Origin: Stutzerimonas stutzeri
GTDB lineage: Bacteria; Pseudomonadota; Gammaproteobacteria; Pseudomonadales; Pseudomonadaceae
Reading direction: 5' to 3'
NCBI RefSeq assembly: GCF_024448985.1
Contig: NZ_JAMOII010000002.1
Span: 372,001 to 436,000, forward strand
Length of the DNA stretch: 64,000 bases
Each line of letters opens with the position of its first letter. Position 1 is the stretch's first letter. Below, one piece after another: positions 1 through 9,183 of the stretch. The notes below the pieces were generated by a model. The model made no database searches and was not told where the DNA came from. It was given only the letters and a program-made list of their open reading frames with translations. Both the position numbers and the translations under genes were made by a program.

Positions 1-582
1 GGCGTAGTAAGTGTCGTACCCGACGGTCCAGACCACATTGGCGATGAACAGCAGCCAGGCTTCCGGCGGCAGCTCGCCGCGTTCGGCGGTAAATGCCATC
101 AGCATGCCCCAGGAAAAGGCCGCACCGAGCACCACCTGTGGGTAGTAGGTGTAGCGCTTCATGAAGGGATAGAGCGCAGCAACGCCGAGGGCGCCGAAGG
201 ACAGCCAGATGGTCGCTGCGTTGGTGAACAGAACCAGGACAAAGCTCAGGGCAACGAGGATGGCGAACAGGATCCAGGCTTCTTTGACCGATACCTTGCC
301 AGTCGCCAGCGGCCGGCCCTTGGTACGGCTGACATGACCGTCGAGGTTGCGGTCGGCAAAGTCATTGATCACACATCCGGCGGCTCGCATCAGGATAACG
401 CCGAGCAGGAAGATCCCGACATTCTTCACGCTCGGCGAGCCCTCACCCGCGATCCATAGTGCCCAGAGCGTGGGCCACAGGAGCAGGTAAGTACCGATCG
501 GGCGATCCAGGCGCATGATCTGGATGAAGTCCCAGGCACGCGGGTGGAGACGATTGCTCGATTGCAGAAGCTTCTGATACAT
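1..582 (-). CDS. ubiA: 4-hydroxybenzoate polyprenyltransferase UbiA (3' end cut by window edge)
   Basis: UbiA transfers the polyprenyl tail onto 4-hydroxybenzoate in the inner membrane, the second step of ubiquinone synthesis. The 194 codons present begin [19 protein letters not shown] and carry the family's aspartate-rich motif [20 protein letters not shown], which binds the Mg-diphosphate of the prenyl donor, between hydrophobic helices. The reading frame runs off the start of the window, so roughly the last third is missing. ubiC lies directly upstream on the same strand, 50 bp away, and supplies the 4-hydroxybenzoate; the two are probably cotranscribed. The identification is secure; only the C-terminus is unseen. 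Confidence 0.95.
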   Translation of the reverse strand, partial: MYQKLLQSSNRLHPRAWDFIQIMRLDRPIGTYLLLWPTLWALWIAGEGSPSVKNVGIFLLGVILMRAAGCVINDFADRNLDGHVSRTKGRPLATGKVSVKEAWILFAILVALSFVLVLFTNAATIWLSFGALGVAALYPFMKRYTYYPQVVLGAAFSWGMLMAFTAERGELPPEAWLLFIANVVWTVGYDTYYA

Positions 583-632
583 CGGCAGAACTCCGATCAG
601 TTAAAGGCGGATATCGGCAGTCTGTGCCGCAT

Positions 633-1172
633 TCACGTAGTGATCCGTGCCGCTCGCCACAAGGCTGGCAGAAACACTTCGGCAACCACAACGCGCAATT
701 CTTCCTGGCTGAAGCAGGAGCGGCGGGCCCAAAGTTGAGGCTGACGGACATCCGGCGGCAGCCAGGCTTCGGGATAGCGCCGGGCTTGCAGCGGGCCGCG
801 CGCGAACGCGGGATCGCTGAACAGCAGCTCGCCCAATGAGCGGTTGCCCAGGTGGGGAAGGTCCAGACCGGACCGTTCCAGGGCTTCGCGGGCGGCAACA
901 CTGCGGGCGAATACCCAAGGCTCTTGATGGCCCCGTAAGTAGACCTCACGAACCCAGCCTTGGCTTCCTTCAGCTACACCCAACGCCGCGCATTCGTCAT
1001 CGCGAAGGGCCTGCCAGCCCTCGGTCAGCGGGGTCACGCTGAAAGCGCCCTCGGCCAGATCGGTAAGACGACGGGTGAGCGAGCCTTTGTCGACATACAG
1101 CCAGTCGTGCAGATCATTGTCGAGCGGGGCGGAGAGGTGGTCGGCGGGCAACCAGGCTTGAGAGTCGGGCAC
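633..1172 (-). CDS. ubiC: Chorismate--pyruvate lyase UbiC
   Basis: Cytoplasmic enzyme that removes pyruvate from chorismate to give 4-hydroxybenzoate, the committed step of ubiquinone synthesis. The 179-residue protein has the usual family length and the typical W-L-x-x-x-G-S-L-T-R-R-L segment near residues 25-36 (LYVDKGSLTRRL), a WVREVYL strand, and a C-terminal part with a SLGELLFSDP segment. It precedes ubiA on the same strand, as in other pseudomonads. The open frame can begin only at this ATG among plausible starts. Sequence-based assignment is by family pattern and gene context. Confidence 0.93.
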   Translation of the reverse strand: MPDSQAWLPADHLSAPLDNDLHDWLYVDKGSLTRRLTDLAEGAFSVTPLTEGWQALRDDECAALGVAEGSQGWVREVYLRGHQEPWVFARSVAAREALERSGLDLPHLGNRSLGELLFSDPAFARGPLQARRYPEAWLPPDVRQPQLWARRSCFSQEELRVVVAEVFLPALWRAARITT

Positions 1173-1220
1173 GAGCGGTAACAGTTAGCGGAAAGAAGCG
1201 GCGAGTCTAGCATGGGGGAG

Positions 1221-1370
1221 AAAAGCAGCTCGAAGCCTGAAGCTGAAGGCTGGAAGAAAAGGTGCCATCAGGCCTTCAGCAGAACACTTTTCAGCTTCTA
1301 GCTTCTAGCTTCTAGCTTCTAGCTTCTAGCTTCTAGCTTCTAGCTTCTAGCTTCTAGCTTCTAGCTTCTA
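1221..1370 (-). terminator. Probable intrinsic terminator of glcC with an amplified 5' stem arm
   Basis: On the minus strand, the TAGAAGC array that follows the glcC stop is complementary to a CTTC/GCTTC-rich stretch at 1231-1256, which is followed by GAGCTGC and TTTT (aaaa at 1221-1224 on the plus strand). This is stem, loop, stem and T-tract in transcript order, with the proximal arm repeated many times. Pairing is imperfect and the loop is long, so function is inferred; the similar arrangement after dadR supports it. Confidence 0.5.
1294..1370. repeat. Eleven perfect tandem copies of a 7-bp unit (GCTTCTA)
   Basis: Positions 1294-1370 are 11 uninterrupted copies of GCTTCTA, followed by a partial GCT and the glcC stop codon ten bases on. 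Read on the minus strand the unit is TAGAAGC. The array is directly 3' of glcC and upstream of ubiC. No coding role is visible, and the perfection of the copies implies recent expansion or active slippage. Confidence 0.97.
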
Positions 1371-1379
1371 GCTGCTTTC

Positions 1380-2150
1380 TTACGTCCACCCCTCTAACCG
1401 CATCGTCGCCCGAACCAGGCGCTGCTCCTCCTGCTCGATTTCCTTGAGGTTGTCGCGAATGCTGTGGATATGGTCGCGCGCGGCACGCTGGGCCTGGTCC
1501 GGTAGCCGCTCGGTGATTGCGTGAAACAGCCGTGAATGCTGTCGGTCGATCTGCCGCTTTTGTATCGGTCGGTGGTAAAGGTTGTTCACCGAGGCGAACA
1601 CCGTGGACAGCATCAAGTCGGTCAGCGACTGCAGCGTGTGCACCAGGACGGGATTGTGTGACGCCTCGCTCACGGCCAGGTGGAAGGCATGATCGAGGCG
1701 CGCATGCTCGCGAGGGTCAGCCGCCTCTTCAGCGTGTGCGGCGAGCATTTCCTCGTAACGGCGGCGCAGCAGGATGAAATCAGCGTCGGTACCACGCAGC
1801 GCGGCCAGTCGCGCCGATTCACCCTCCAGCAGGGCGCGGACTTCGAGCAGATCGAACAGGGTGCGCGGCTGTGAGTTGAACAGATGCATCAAGGGGCTGG
1901 CATCTTGTTCGCCAGATAGCTTGGCTACGTGCGAGCCGCGTCCTTGTGCAGTTTCGATGATGCCGCGACCCCTGAGCACCCGCAGGCCTTCACGCAACGC
2001 CGAGCGTGAAATACCGAGCTTTTCGCACAGGCGTCGCTCCGATGGCAGCGCCTGTCCGACCTTAAGAACGCCATCGACGATTAGGCGCTCGATGCGCTCG
2101 GCTACTACGTCCGCCAACTGGCGACGTTCTTGGGTGTTTTCGATCAGCAT
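1380..2150 (-). CDS. glcC: GntR/FadR-family regulator of the glycolate operon, GlcC-like
   Basis: A 256-residue regulator of the FadR subfamily. The N-terminal winged helix (about residues 10-75) has the GntR signature, including LPSERRLCEKLGISRSALRE and an RGRGIIETAQGRGSHV wing. The C-terminal all-helical FCD ligand domain has the usual metal-ligand pattern (Asp/His in ARLDHAFHLAV and HSRLFHAI). The frame stays open to 2297, but the ATG at 2150 preceded by GGGAGACC gives the start expected for the family and leaves the operator outside the gene. It is divergent from glcD. GlcC of Escherichia coli activates glcDEFGBA in response to glycolate; the same role is inferred here. A tandem repeat lies just past its stop. 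Confidence 0.9.
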   Translation of the reverse strand: MLIENTQERRQLADVVAERIERLIVDGVLKVGQALPSERRLCEKLGISRSALREGLRVLRGRGIIETAQGRGSHVAKLSGEQDASPLMHLFNSQPRTLFDLLEVRALLEGESARLAALRGTDADFILLRRRYEEMLAAHAEEAADPREHARLDHAFHLAVSEASHNPVLVHTLQSLTDLMLSTVFASVNNLYHRPIQKRQIDRQHSRLFHAITERLPDQAQRAARDHIHSIRDNLKEIEQEEQRLVRATMRLEGWT

Positions 2151-2164
2151 TGAAGGTCTCCCAT

Positions 2165-2181
2165 AACTGGTAGGACCAGTT
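2165..2181. promoter_or_regulatory. 17-bp palindromic operator, site 1 (AACTGGT-AGG-ACCAGTT)
   Basis: A perfect inverted repeat with 7-bp arms around AGG, 14 bp upstream of the glcC start. The core TGGTnnnACCA is the operator form used by FadR-type regulators such as LldR and PdhR. Its position next to glcC suggests autoregulation. Confidence 0.8.
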
Positions 2182-2272
2182 TGGCTGGATCGTACCTTAA
2201 ACGGGTTGCGAACAGCTGCACCGCGCGATATTCGGCGCATTCCGCATGTTCGGCTGAAACTCTGGCGAAAGA

Positions 2273-2289
2273 AACTGGTAGGACCAGTG
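2273..2289. promoter_or_regulatory. 17-bp palindromic operator, site 2 (AACTGGT-AGG-ACCAGTG)
   Basis: The same sequence as site 1 with one arm mismatch, 108 bp away centre to centre and about 97 bp upstream of the glcD start. Two nearly identical sites in one divergent intergenic region point to a single regulator, most simply GlcC, acting on both promoters. Confidence 0.8.
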
Positions 2290-2385
2290 GTTTTCAATAT
2301 GGACGGGCAGGTGGTGCAAGGCTAATGATGCGTCAATCCACCGCAGCTGGCCGTGCTGCGGTGAAAACGAAGAGCACAGACTGCC

Positions 2386-3885
2386 ATGAATATTCTCTAC
2401 GACGAACGCGTCGATGGTGAGCTGCCCAAAGTCGACAAGGCGGCGTTGCTCGCCGATCTACAGGCGCAGCTGCCCGGTATGGATATCCTCCACCGCGACG
2501 AGGATCTCAAGCCTTATGAGTGCGATGGTCTGTCCGCCTACCGCACCACGCCGATGCTGGTGGTGCTGCCCGAGCGCATCGAGCAGGTTGAGACCCTACT
2601 GAAAATCGCCCACAAGCGTGGCGTACCGGTGGTTGCTCGCGGCGCCGGAACCGGGCTGTCCGGCGGTGCGCTGCCGCTTGAGCAGGGCATTCTGCTGGTG
2701 ATGGCGCGCTTCAACAAGATTCTCGAAGTCGATCCGGCTGGTCGCTTCGCTCGGGTTCAGCCTGGCGTGCGCAACCTGGCGATTTCCCAGGCCGCGGCGC
2801 CTTATGACCTCTATTACGCGCCCGACCCCTCGTCACAGATCGCCTGTTCGATTGGCGGTAACGTGGCCGAGAATGCGGGCGGCGTGCACTGTCTGAAATA
2901 CGGCCTGACCGTCCACAACCTGCTCAAGGTAGAAATTCTCACCGTCGAGGGTGAGCGCATGGTGCTCGGCTCCGATGCGCTGGACTCGCCCGGCTTCGAC
3001 TTGCTGGCGCTGTTCACCGGCTCCGAAGGCATGCTTGGCATCGTCACCGAGGTCACCGTGAAGCTGCTGCCCAAGCCGCAGGTCGCCAGGGTGCTGCTGG
3101 CTGCATTTGACTCGGTGGAAAAAGCCGGTCGTGCGGTGGGTGACATTATTGCCGCAGGCATCATTCCCGGTGGGCTGGAGATGATGGACAACCTGTCGAT
3201 CCGCGCCGCCGAAGATTTCATCCATGCTGGCTACCCGGTGGACGCTGAGGCGATCCTGCTCTGCGAATTGGATGGTGTCGAGGCTGACGTCGTCGACGAT
3301 TGCGCGCGCGTCAGCGAGGTCCTGAAACTGGCTGGAGCCACCGAAGTGCGGCTGGCCAAGGATGAGGCCGAGCGGGTCAAGTTCTGGGCCGGGCGCAAGA
3401 ACGCTTTCCCAGCAGTCGGGAGGATTTCGCCAGACTACTACTGCATGGACGGCACCATCCCGCGGCGCGAACTGCCGGGCGTGCTCAAGGGCATCAGTGA
3501 TCTGTCGGATGAGTACGGCCTACGCGTAGCCAATGTGTTCCACGCCGGTGACGGCAACATGCACCCGCTGATCCTGTTCGATGCCAATACCGAAGGCGAG
3601 CTGGAGCGTGCCGAGGCTCTGGGCGGCAAGATTCTCGAACTCTGCGTTAAGGTCGGCGGTTCGATCACCGGCGAACACGGCGTGGGGCGCGAAAAGATCA
3701 ATCAGATGTGCGCTCAGTTCAACGCCGATGAGCTGACGCTGTTCCACGCCGTCAAAAAGGCGTTCGACCCCAGCGGGCTGCTTAATCCCGGCAAGAACAT
3801 TCCTACGCTGCATCGTTGCGCCGAATTCGGCGGCATGCACGTGCACGGCGGGCAATTGCCCTTCCCTGAACTGGAGCGTTTCTGA
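2386..3885 (+). CDS. glcD: Glycolate oxidase FAD-linked subunit GlcD
   Basis: Catalytic flavoprotein of the membrane-associated glycolate dehydrogenase, which oxidises glycolate (and D-lactate) to glyoxylate and passes electrons toward the quinone pool with GlcE and GlcF. At 499 residues it has the family length. The FAD-binding PCMH domain spans about residues 45-225 and includes VVARGAGTGLSGGALP; the C-terminal FAD-linked oxidase domain ends with the conserved GSITGEHGVGREKI and LNPGKN motifs. It is the first gene of the operon downstream of the two palindromes, and its TGA overlaps the glcE ATG, implying translational coupling. Confidence 0.96.
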   Translation: MNILYDERVDGELPKVDKAALLADLQAQLPGMDILHRDEDLKPYECDGLSAYRTTPMLVVLPERIEQVETLLKIAHKRGVPVVARGAGTGLSGGALPLEQGILLVMARFNKILEVDPAGRFARVQPGVRNLAISQAAAPYDLYYAPDPSSQIACSIGGNVAENAGGVHCLKYGLTVHNLLKVEILTVEGERMVLGSDALDSPGFDLLALFTGSEGMLGIVTEVTVKLLPKPQVARVLLAAFDSVEKAGRAVGDIIAAGIIPGGLEMMDNLSIRAAEDFIHAGYPVDAEAILLCELDGVEADVVDDCARVSEVLKLAGATEVRLAKDEAERVKFWAGRKNAFPAVGRISPDYYCMDGTIPRRELPGVLKGISDLSDEYGLRVANVFHAGDGNMHPLILFDANTEGELERAEALGGKILELCVKVGGSITGEHGVGREKINQMCAQFNADELTLFHAVKKAFDPSGLLNPGKNIPTLHRCAEFGGMHVHGGQLPFPELERF

Positions 3886-4943
3886 TGACGGTTTCCTTCG
3901 ACGACAGCCAGCAGCTGCTCGATCAGGTCAACCAGGCGTTGGCCAGCAATACCCCGCTGCGCATTCAGGGCGGCAATAGCAAAGCGTTTCTGGGCCGCGA
4001 GGTGCAGGGCACGCTGCTCGATACCCGAGCCCATCGCGGCATCGTCACCTATGACCCGACCGAATTGGTGGTCACCGCGCGCGCCGGTACGCCATTGGCG
4101 GAGCTGGAAGCCGCGCTCGACGAGGCGAATCAGATGTTGCCTTGCGAGCCACCTCACCTGGGCGAGGGTGCTACCGTCGGCGGCATGATCGCGGCCGGCC
4201 TGTCCGGGCCGCGTCGGCCCTGGAGTGGTTCGGTGCGTGATTTCGTACTGGGCACTCGGGTCATCACTGGCCACGGCAAGCACCTGCGTTTCGGTGGCGA
4301 AGTAATGAAGAACGTTGCCGGCTACGACCTGTCACGGCTGATGGCCGGCAGCTTCGGCTGCCTCGGTGTGATCACTGAAGTCTCCCTGAAAGTGCTGCCC
4401 AAGCCCCGTCTGTGCCGCAGCCTGCGGGTCGAGATGCCGGTCGATCGTGCGCTGCTCAAGCTTGCCGAGTGGGGGCAGCAGCCGGTGCCGATCACCGCGG
4501 CGAGCCATGATGGTCATGCGCTGCATTTGCGTCTGGAAGGAGGCGAAGGCTCGGTCAACGCTGCCTGCGACCGCATTGGTGGCGAGGCGCTGGACGTTGG
4601 CTACTGGAATGACTTGCGCGAACAGCGAGTGGATTTCTTCAGCGATGCCCGTCCGCTGTGGCGGCTGTCGCTGCCCACCGATACCCCGGTGTTGGCCCTG
4701 CCCGGCGAGCAGCTGATCGACTGGGCTGGTGCTCAACGCTGGCTGAAATCCGATGCCGATGCGCAAGCCATTCGCGCCATCGTCAGCGAAGTGGGCGGTC
4801 ATGCCACGTGCTTTACCGCCGGCGCCACGGCCAGCCCGTTCCAACCGTTGGCCGAACCCTTGCTGCGCTACCACCGCCAGCTCAAGGCCGCGCTGGACCC
4901 GCAGGGGATCTTCAACCCCGGCCGCATGTATTCGGAGGTTTAA
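3885..4943 (+). CDS. glcE: Glycolate oxidase FAD-binding subunit GlcE
   Basis: Second flavin-binding subunit of glycolate dehydrogenase. The 352 residues contain a PCMH-type FAD domain (LRIQGGNSKAFLG; VTARAGTPLAELEAAL; GATVGGMIAAGLSGPRRPW; GGEVMKNVAGYDLSRLMAGS) and the closing GIFNPGRMY motif shared with GlcD. It is shorter than GlcD because it lacks most of the substrate-binding cap. The start codon overlaps the glcD stop by one base and glcF follows after three bases, so the three subunits are translated from one message. Confidence 0.95.
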   Translation: MTVSFDDSQQLLDQVNQALASNTPLRIQGGNSKAFLGREVQGTLLDTRAHRGIVTYDPTELVVTARAGTPLAELEAALDEANQMLPCEPPHLGEGATVGGMIAAGLSGPRRPWSGSVRDFVLGTRVITGHGKHLRFGGEVMKNVAGYDLSRLMAGSFGCLGVITEVSLKVLPKPRLCRSLRVEMPVDRALLKLAEWGQQPVPITAASHDGHALHLRLEGGEGSVNAACDRIGGEALDVGYWNDLREQRVDFFSDARPLWRLSLPTDTPVLALPGEQLIDWAGAQRWLKSDADAQAIRAIVSEVGGHATCFTAGATASPFQPLAEPLLRYHRQLKAALDPQGIFNPGRMYSEV

Positions 4944-4946
4944 GCC

Positions 4947-6164
4947 GTGCAAACCAATCTGAGCGAGCAAGCCAAGCTTCATCCCCGTGCCGAGGAAGCC
5001 GAAAGCATCCTGCGCTCCTGCGTGCATTGTGGCTTTTGCAACGCTACCTGCCCGACCTATCAGCTGCTTGGCGACGAGCTGGACGGCCCACGTGGGCGCA
5101 TCTATCTGATGAAGCAGATGCTCGAAGGTGGCGAAGTCACCGAGAGCACCCAGACCCATCTGGACCGTTGCCTGACCTGCCGCAACTGCGAAACCACCTG
5201 CCCATCTGGCGTGCAGTACCACAACCTGCTGGATATCGGTCGGGATTTCATGGAGCAGCAGGTGCAGCGCTCGGCGGGCGAACGCCTGTTGCGCACCGGC
5301 TTGCGTACCGTCATCCCGCGTCCAGGTTTGTTCAAGGCGCTGCTGGGCACCGGAAATGCGCTGCGCCCGCTGTTGCCGGCGACGCTGCGTGCGCACATGC
5401 CGCGACAAGTCACGCCGGCCAAGCCGCGACCGCAGGTGCTGCATGCGCGTCGCGTGCTGATGCTTGAAGGTTGTGTGCAGCCAAGCCTGTCGCCCAACAC
5501 CAATGCTGCGACGGCTCGCGTGCTCGATCGTCTCGGTATCAGCGTGAGCACTGCCCGCGAAGCGGGCTGCTGCGGCGCGGTGGACTATCACCTGAACGCC
5601 CAGGAGGCCGGCCTCGACCGCGCTCGGCGTAACATCGATGCCTGGTGGCCGGCCATCGAAGGCGGTGCAGAAGCCATCGTGCAGACCGCCAGTGGTTGCG
5701 GTGCGTTCATCAAGGACTATGGTCATCTGTTACGGGACGATCCGGCGTATGCGACGAAAGCCGCCCGCGTCAGCGCCCTGGCCAAGGATTTGGTGGAAGT
5801 GATGCGTAGCGCCGAGCTCGAGCGGTTGAACGTCAAAGCAGACAAGCGCATGGCCTTTCATTGCCCGTGCACCTTGCAGCACGCACAGAAGCTCGGCGGC
5901 GCGGTCGAAGACGTGCTCACACGACTGGGCTTCCAGCTCACAGCGGTGCCCGATGCGCATCTGTGCTGCGGTTCGGCGGGCAGCTATTCGATTACCCAAC
6001 CGGTGCTGTCCAAGCAGCTGCGCGACAACAAGCTCACCGCGCTGGAAAGCGGCAAACCGGAAGTCATCGTCACCGCCAACATCGGTTGTCAGACGCACCT
6101 CGATGGTGCCGGCCGGACGCCGGTTAGGCACTGGATCGAGATCGTCGAGGAAGCGATGCTGTAA
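4947..6164 (+). CDS. glcF: Glycolate oxidase iron-sulfur subunit GlcF
   Basis: Electron-transfer subunit that carries electrons from the flavin subunits to the membrane quinone pool. It has two [4Fe-4S] ferredoxin motifs (Cys25/28/31/35 in SCVHCGFCNATCP and Cys75/78/81/85 in RCLTCRNCETTCP) and two CCG domains (EAGCCGAVDYH and LCCGSAGSYS). The 405 residues match the family. The start is a GTG at 4947 preceded by GGAGG; there is no nearby in-frame ATG. It ends about 100 bp before glcG, the widest gap between the first genes of the operon. Confidence 0.95.
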   Translation: MQTNLSEQAKLHPRAEEAESILRSCVHCGFCNATCPTYQLLGDELDGPRGRIYLMKQMLEGGEVTESTQTHLDRCLTCRNCETTCPSGVQYHNLLDIGRDFMEQQVQRSAGERLLRTGLRTVIPRPGLFKALLGTGNALRPLLPATLRAHMPRQVTPAKPRPQVLHARRVLMLEGCVQPSLSPNTNAATARVLDRLGISVSTAREAGCCGAVDYHLNAQEAGLDRARRNIDAWWPAIEGGAEAIVQTASGCGAFIKDYGHLLRDDPAYATKAARVSALAKDLVEVMRSAELERLNVKADKRMAFHCPCTLQHAQKLGGAVEDVLTRLGFQLTAVPDAHLCCGSAGSYSITQPVLSKQLRDNKLTALESGKPEVIVTANIGCQTHLDGAGRTPVRHWIEIVEEAML

Positions 6165-6262
6165 CTCGCAATTGAGCGTAACGAAGAAAACGTAGGAATA
6201 GAGGAACACCTCGCGCCTACTTCATTTGCGCCGTGACGCAGACCAATTCGACAGGAGAACAC

Positions 6263-6667
6263 ATGAAAACCAAAGCCGTACTGACCCAGACCGAAGTTGC
6301 CAACATCCTTGCCGCCGCGCGTACCGAAGCACAGAACAATGGCTGGGCCGTAACCATCGTGGTCGCCGATGATGGCGGCCATCCGCTGGCGCTTGAGCGT
6401 CTGGACGGCTGTGCACCAGTCGCCTCTTACATCGCCACGGAGAAGGCTCGCAGCGCTGCAGTGGGTCGTCGCGAAACCAAGGGCTACGAGGACATGGTCA
6501 ACGGTGGCCGCAACGCCTTCCTGTCCGCCCCGGTGGTCTGCTCGCTGGAAGGCGGCGTGCCTGTGATCGTCGATGGCCAGGTGATCGGCTCGGTCGGCGT
6601 CTCTGGCGTTACCGCTACGCAGGATGCGCAAGTAGCCAAGGCTGGCGTCGCGGCAGTCGCCAACTGA
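6263..6667 (+). CDS. glcG: GlcG/HbpS-family protein (DUF336)
   Basis: Small protein of unknown exact function, always found with glycolate oxidase genes and in the same fold family as the haem-binding HbpS. The 134 residues from the ATG at 6263 (preceded by AGGAGAACAC) show the family features [29 protein letters not shown], written here in part, and the glycine-rich C-terminal [20 protein letters not shown]. An upstream in-frame ATG at 6233 has no ribosome site and is rejected. It sits between glcF and glcB, as in E. coli. Confidence 0.9.
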   Translation: MKTKAVLTQTEVANILAAARTEAQNNGWAVTIVVADDGGHPLALERLDGCAPVASYIATEKARSAAVGRRETKGYEDMVNGGRNAFLSAPVVCSLEGGVPVIVDGQVIGSVGVSGVTATQDAQVAKAGVAAVAN

Positions 6668-6690
6668 TCGACGAAATTCAGGAGAAGAAC

Positions 6691-8871
6691 ATGACCGAGC
6701 GCGTAACCCTGGGCCGCCTGCAAGTCGCGGCCAACCTGCACCGTTTTGTCGAAGACGAAGTCCTGCCCGGTACGGACGTCGATGCGGCCGCTTTCTGGAG
6801 CGGCTTCGACCAGCTGGTTCACGACCTGGCGCCGAAGAATCGCGCGCTGCTTGCCGAGCGTGATCGCCTGCAGGCCGAACTGGACAACTGGCACCGTAGC
6901 AATCCTGGCCCGATCAACGACATGCCGGCCTACCGCACCTTCCTGGAATCCATCGGCTACCTGCAGCCCGAGCCGGGCGAGGTGAAGATCAGCACCAGCA
7001 ATGTCGACAGCGAGATCGCGACCCAGGCTGGCCCTCAGTTGGTGGTGCCGATCGGCAACGCCCGCTATGCACTGAATGCTGCGAATGCCCGCTGGGGCTC
7101 GCTGTATGACGCGCTATACGGCACCGATGCTATCAGTGAAGAGAACGGCGCACAGAAAGGCCCGGGCTACAACGAAGTACGCGGCGCCAAGGTCATTGCC
7201 TTTGCGCGCAACTTCCTCGACCAGGCCGCACCGCTAGCCGAAGGCAGCCATGTCGATTCCGTCAGCTACCGCGTGCAGGACGGGCAACTCAAGGTCACCC
7301 TCGAAAGTGGCAACGTGACCGGGCTGAAGCAGCCAGAGAAATTCATTGGTCATCAGGGCGAAGCGGTCGAGCCGACGGCAATCCTGCTGAAGAACAACGG
7401 CCTGCATGTCGAGATCCAGATCGATCCGAACAGTCCGATCGGCCAGACCGATGCCGCCGGGGTCAAAGATCTGGTCGTAGAGGCTGCCGTCACCACCATC
7501 ATGGACTGCGAAGACTCGACCGCCGCGGTCGATGCCGAAGACAAGGTGCTGGTCTATCGCAATTGGCTGGGCCTGATGAAAGGCGACCTGGTCGAAGACC
7601 TGGAGAAGGGGGGCAAGCGCATCACCCGTCGCCTCAACGCCGACCGTGAATACACCGCCGCTGACGGCTCGAACCTGACCCTGCATGGCCGCTCGCTGCT
7701 ATTCATCCGCAACGTCGGTCACCTGATGACCAACCCGGCGATCATCGACGGCGAAGGTCACGAGATCCCGGAAGGCATCATGGACGGTGTGATCACCAGC
7801 CTGATCGCCAAGCATGACCAGCAGCGCAAGGGCAACTCGCGCACGGGCTCGATGTACATCGTCAAACCGAAGATGCACGGTCCGGCCGAAGTGGCCTTCA
7901 CCGACGAGCTGTTCGGGCGTGTCGAAGATCTGATCGGCCTGCCGCGCCATACCCTGAAGGTCGGGATCATGGACGAGGAGCGTCGTACCAGCGTGAACCT
8001 CAAGGCCTGCATTGGTGCCGCGAAGAACCGCGTGGCCTTCATCAATACCGGCTTCCTCGATCGCACCGGTGACGAGATGCACACCATCATGGAAGCCGGC
8101 GCCGTGCTGCGTAAGGGCGACATGAAGAGCACCCCATGGATTCAGGCTTACGAGCGCAACAACGTGCTGGTCGGCTTGAATTGCGGCCTGCGCGGCAAGG
8201 CGCAGATCGGCAAAGGCATGTGGGCCATGCCTGACCTGATGGCCGCCATGCTCGAGCAGAAGATTGCGCATCCCAAGGCTGGCGCCAACACCGCCTGGGT
8301 GCCTTCGCCGACAGGCGCCACCCTGCATGCGTTGCACTATCACCAAGTCGACGTACAGGCCGTTCAGGCAGATCTGGAGAAGATTGATCTGGCTTCCGAG
8401 CGCGAACAGCTGACCAATGACCTGCTGACCATTCCGGTGGCGACGGACCGTAACTGGAGCCCCGAGGCGATCCAGCAGGAACTGGACAACAACTGCCAGG
8501 GCATCCTCGGCTACGTGGTGCGTTGGGTAGAGCAGGGCGTAGGTTGCTCCAAGGTGCCCGACATTCATGATGTTGGCCTGATGGAAGACCGCGCCACGCT
8601 GCGAATTTCCAGTCAGCATCTGGCCAATTGGCTGCGCCACGGTGTGGTCGATGAGGCGCAGGTTCGCGAAACCCTGGAGCGTATGGCCAAGGTGGTCGAC
8701 CAGCAGAACGCGGGTGATCCGGTCTATCGCCCGATGGCAGCCGACTATGCTCAGTCAGCGGCCTTCCAGGCGGCGTGCGATCTGGTGTTCAAGGGGCGCG
8801 AGCAGCCGAGCGGTTATACCGAGCCGCTGCTGCACGCCTGGCGTCAACGCTTCAAGCAGCAGGCTGGTTGA
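6691..8871 (+). CDS. glcB: Malate synthase G
   Basis: Condenses glyoxylate with acetyl-CoA to malate, carrying the product of glycolate oxidation into the TCA cycle. The 726 residues match the monomeric G isoform. Visible motifs include [19 protein letters not shown] in the TIM barrel with its metal-binding acidic residues, [28 protein letters not shown], and [20 protein letters not shown] near the catalytic region. A good AGGAG lies before the ATG, 23 bp after glcG, so it belongs to the operon. In P. aeruginosa malate synthase G is, as I recall, not in this cluster, so its presence here makes an E. coli-type glcDEFGBA order. Confidence 0.97.
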   Translation: MTERVTLGRLQVAANLHRFVEDEVLPGTDVDAAAFWSGFDQLVHDLAPKNRALLAERDRLQAELDNWHRSNPGPINDMPAYRTFLESIGYLQPEPGEVKISTSNVDSEIATQAGPQLVVPIGNARYALNAANARWGSLYDALYGTDAISEENGAQKGPGYNEVRGAKVIAFARNFLDQAAPLAEGSHVDSVSYRVQDGQLKVTLESGNVTGLKQPEKFIGHQGEAVEPTAILLKNNGLHVEIQIDPNSPIGQTDAAGVKDLVVEAAVTTIMDCEDSTAAVDAEDKVLVYRNWLGLMKGDLVEDLEKGGKRITRRLNADREYTAADGSNLTLHGRSLLFIRNVGHLMTNPAIIDGEGHEIPEGIMDGVITSLIAKHDQQRKGNSRTGSMYIVKPKMHGPAEVAFTDELFGRVEDLIGLPRHTLKVGIMDEERRTSVNLKACIGAAKNRVAFINTGFLDRTGDEMHTIMEAGAVLRKGDMKSTPWIQAYERNNVLVGLNCGLRGKAQIGKGMWAMPDLMAAMLEQKIAHPKAGANTAWVPSPTGATLHALHYHQVDVQAVQADLEKIDLASEREQLTNDLLTIPVATDRNWSPEAIQQELDNNCQGILGYVVRWVEQGVGCSKVPDIHDVGLMEDRATLRISSQHLANWLRHGVVDEAQVRETLERMAKVVDQQNAGDPVYRPMAADYAQSAAFQAACDLVFKGREQPSGYTEPLLHAWRQRFKQQAG

Positions 8872-9018
8872 GCGGATCGGATGCCTGTCATACCGAAGCG
8901 GGGAATAAATTCGCCCCACGACTGGTTTGTAGAGTTGAGTTCATTCGACCGGCAAGGTATCGGCGAGCTGACAGATGGACGGAAGATTGAGATGAAATCT
9001 GAGCGCCATTGATTGACG

Positions 9019-9050
9019 AGCCCCGGACGCTTTTAGCGTTCGGGGCTTTC
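9019..9050 (+). terminator. Intrinsic terminator after glcB
   Basis: Stem AGCCCCGGACGC (9019-9030), loop TTTTA, stem GCGTTCGGGGCT (9036-9047), 12 pairs with one G-T pair, then TTC. The T-tract is short but the stem is very stable. Confidence 0.75.
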
Positions 9051-9073
9051 GAGCAAGAGGGGCCGGCCAATGT

Positions 9074-9089
9074 GACTGATTGGTCAGTC
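9074..9089. promoter_or_regulatory. Palindrome GACTGA-TTGG-TCAGTC upstream of glcA
   Basis: Perfect 6-bp arms around TTGG, about 95 bp before the glcA start. It resembles the glcC-glcD operators only loosely (ACTG...CAGT ends kept, spacing one base shorter), so it could be a weak GlcC site or the operator of another regulator, for example a TetR-type protein. Confidence 0.45.
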
Positions 9090-9183
9090 TTTCAGGCTGA
9101 CGTGGTCTCCATGTCAGCTATGCGTGGGAGCCGGGATATCCCGGAAAAGAAGTGGTTCACAACAAAAAACAAGGAACCCAACA

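Larger units (their letters stand above)
8872..9183. other. glcB-glcA intergenic region (312 bp)
   Basis: No gene is visible. It contains a strong intrinsic terminator at 9019-9050, a 16-bp palindrome at 9074-9089 and the glcA ribosome site (AAGGAA). The terminator implies glcA is at least partly expressed from its own promoter. Confidence 0.7.

Noticed and set aside
1294-1370. CRISPR array
   Set aside because: The units are 7 bp long with no spacers and no cas genes are present; it is a simple tandem repeat.
4332-5726. A 464-codon minus-strand frame opposite glcE and glcF
   Set aside because: Antisense shadow: low-complexity, His- and Gln-rich translation with no family motifs, fully inside genes with clear identity.
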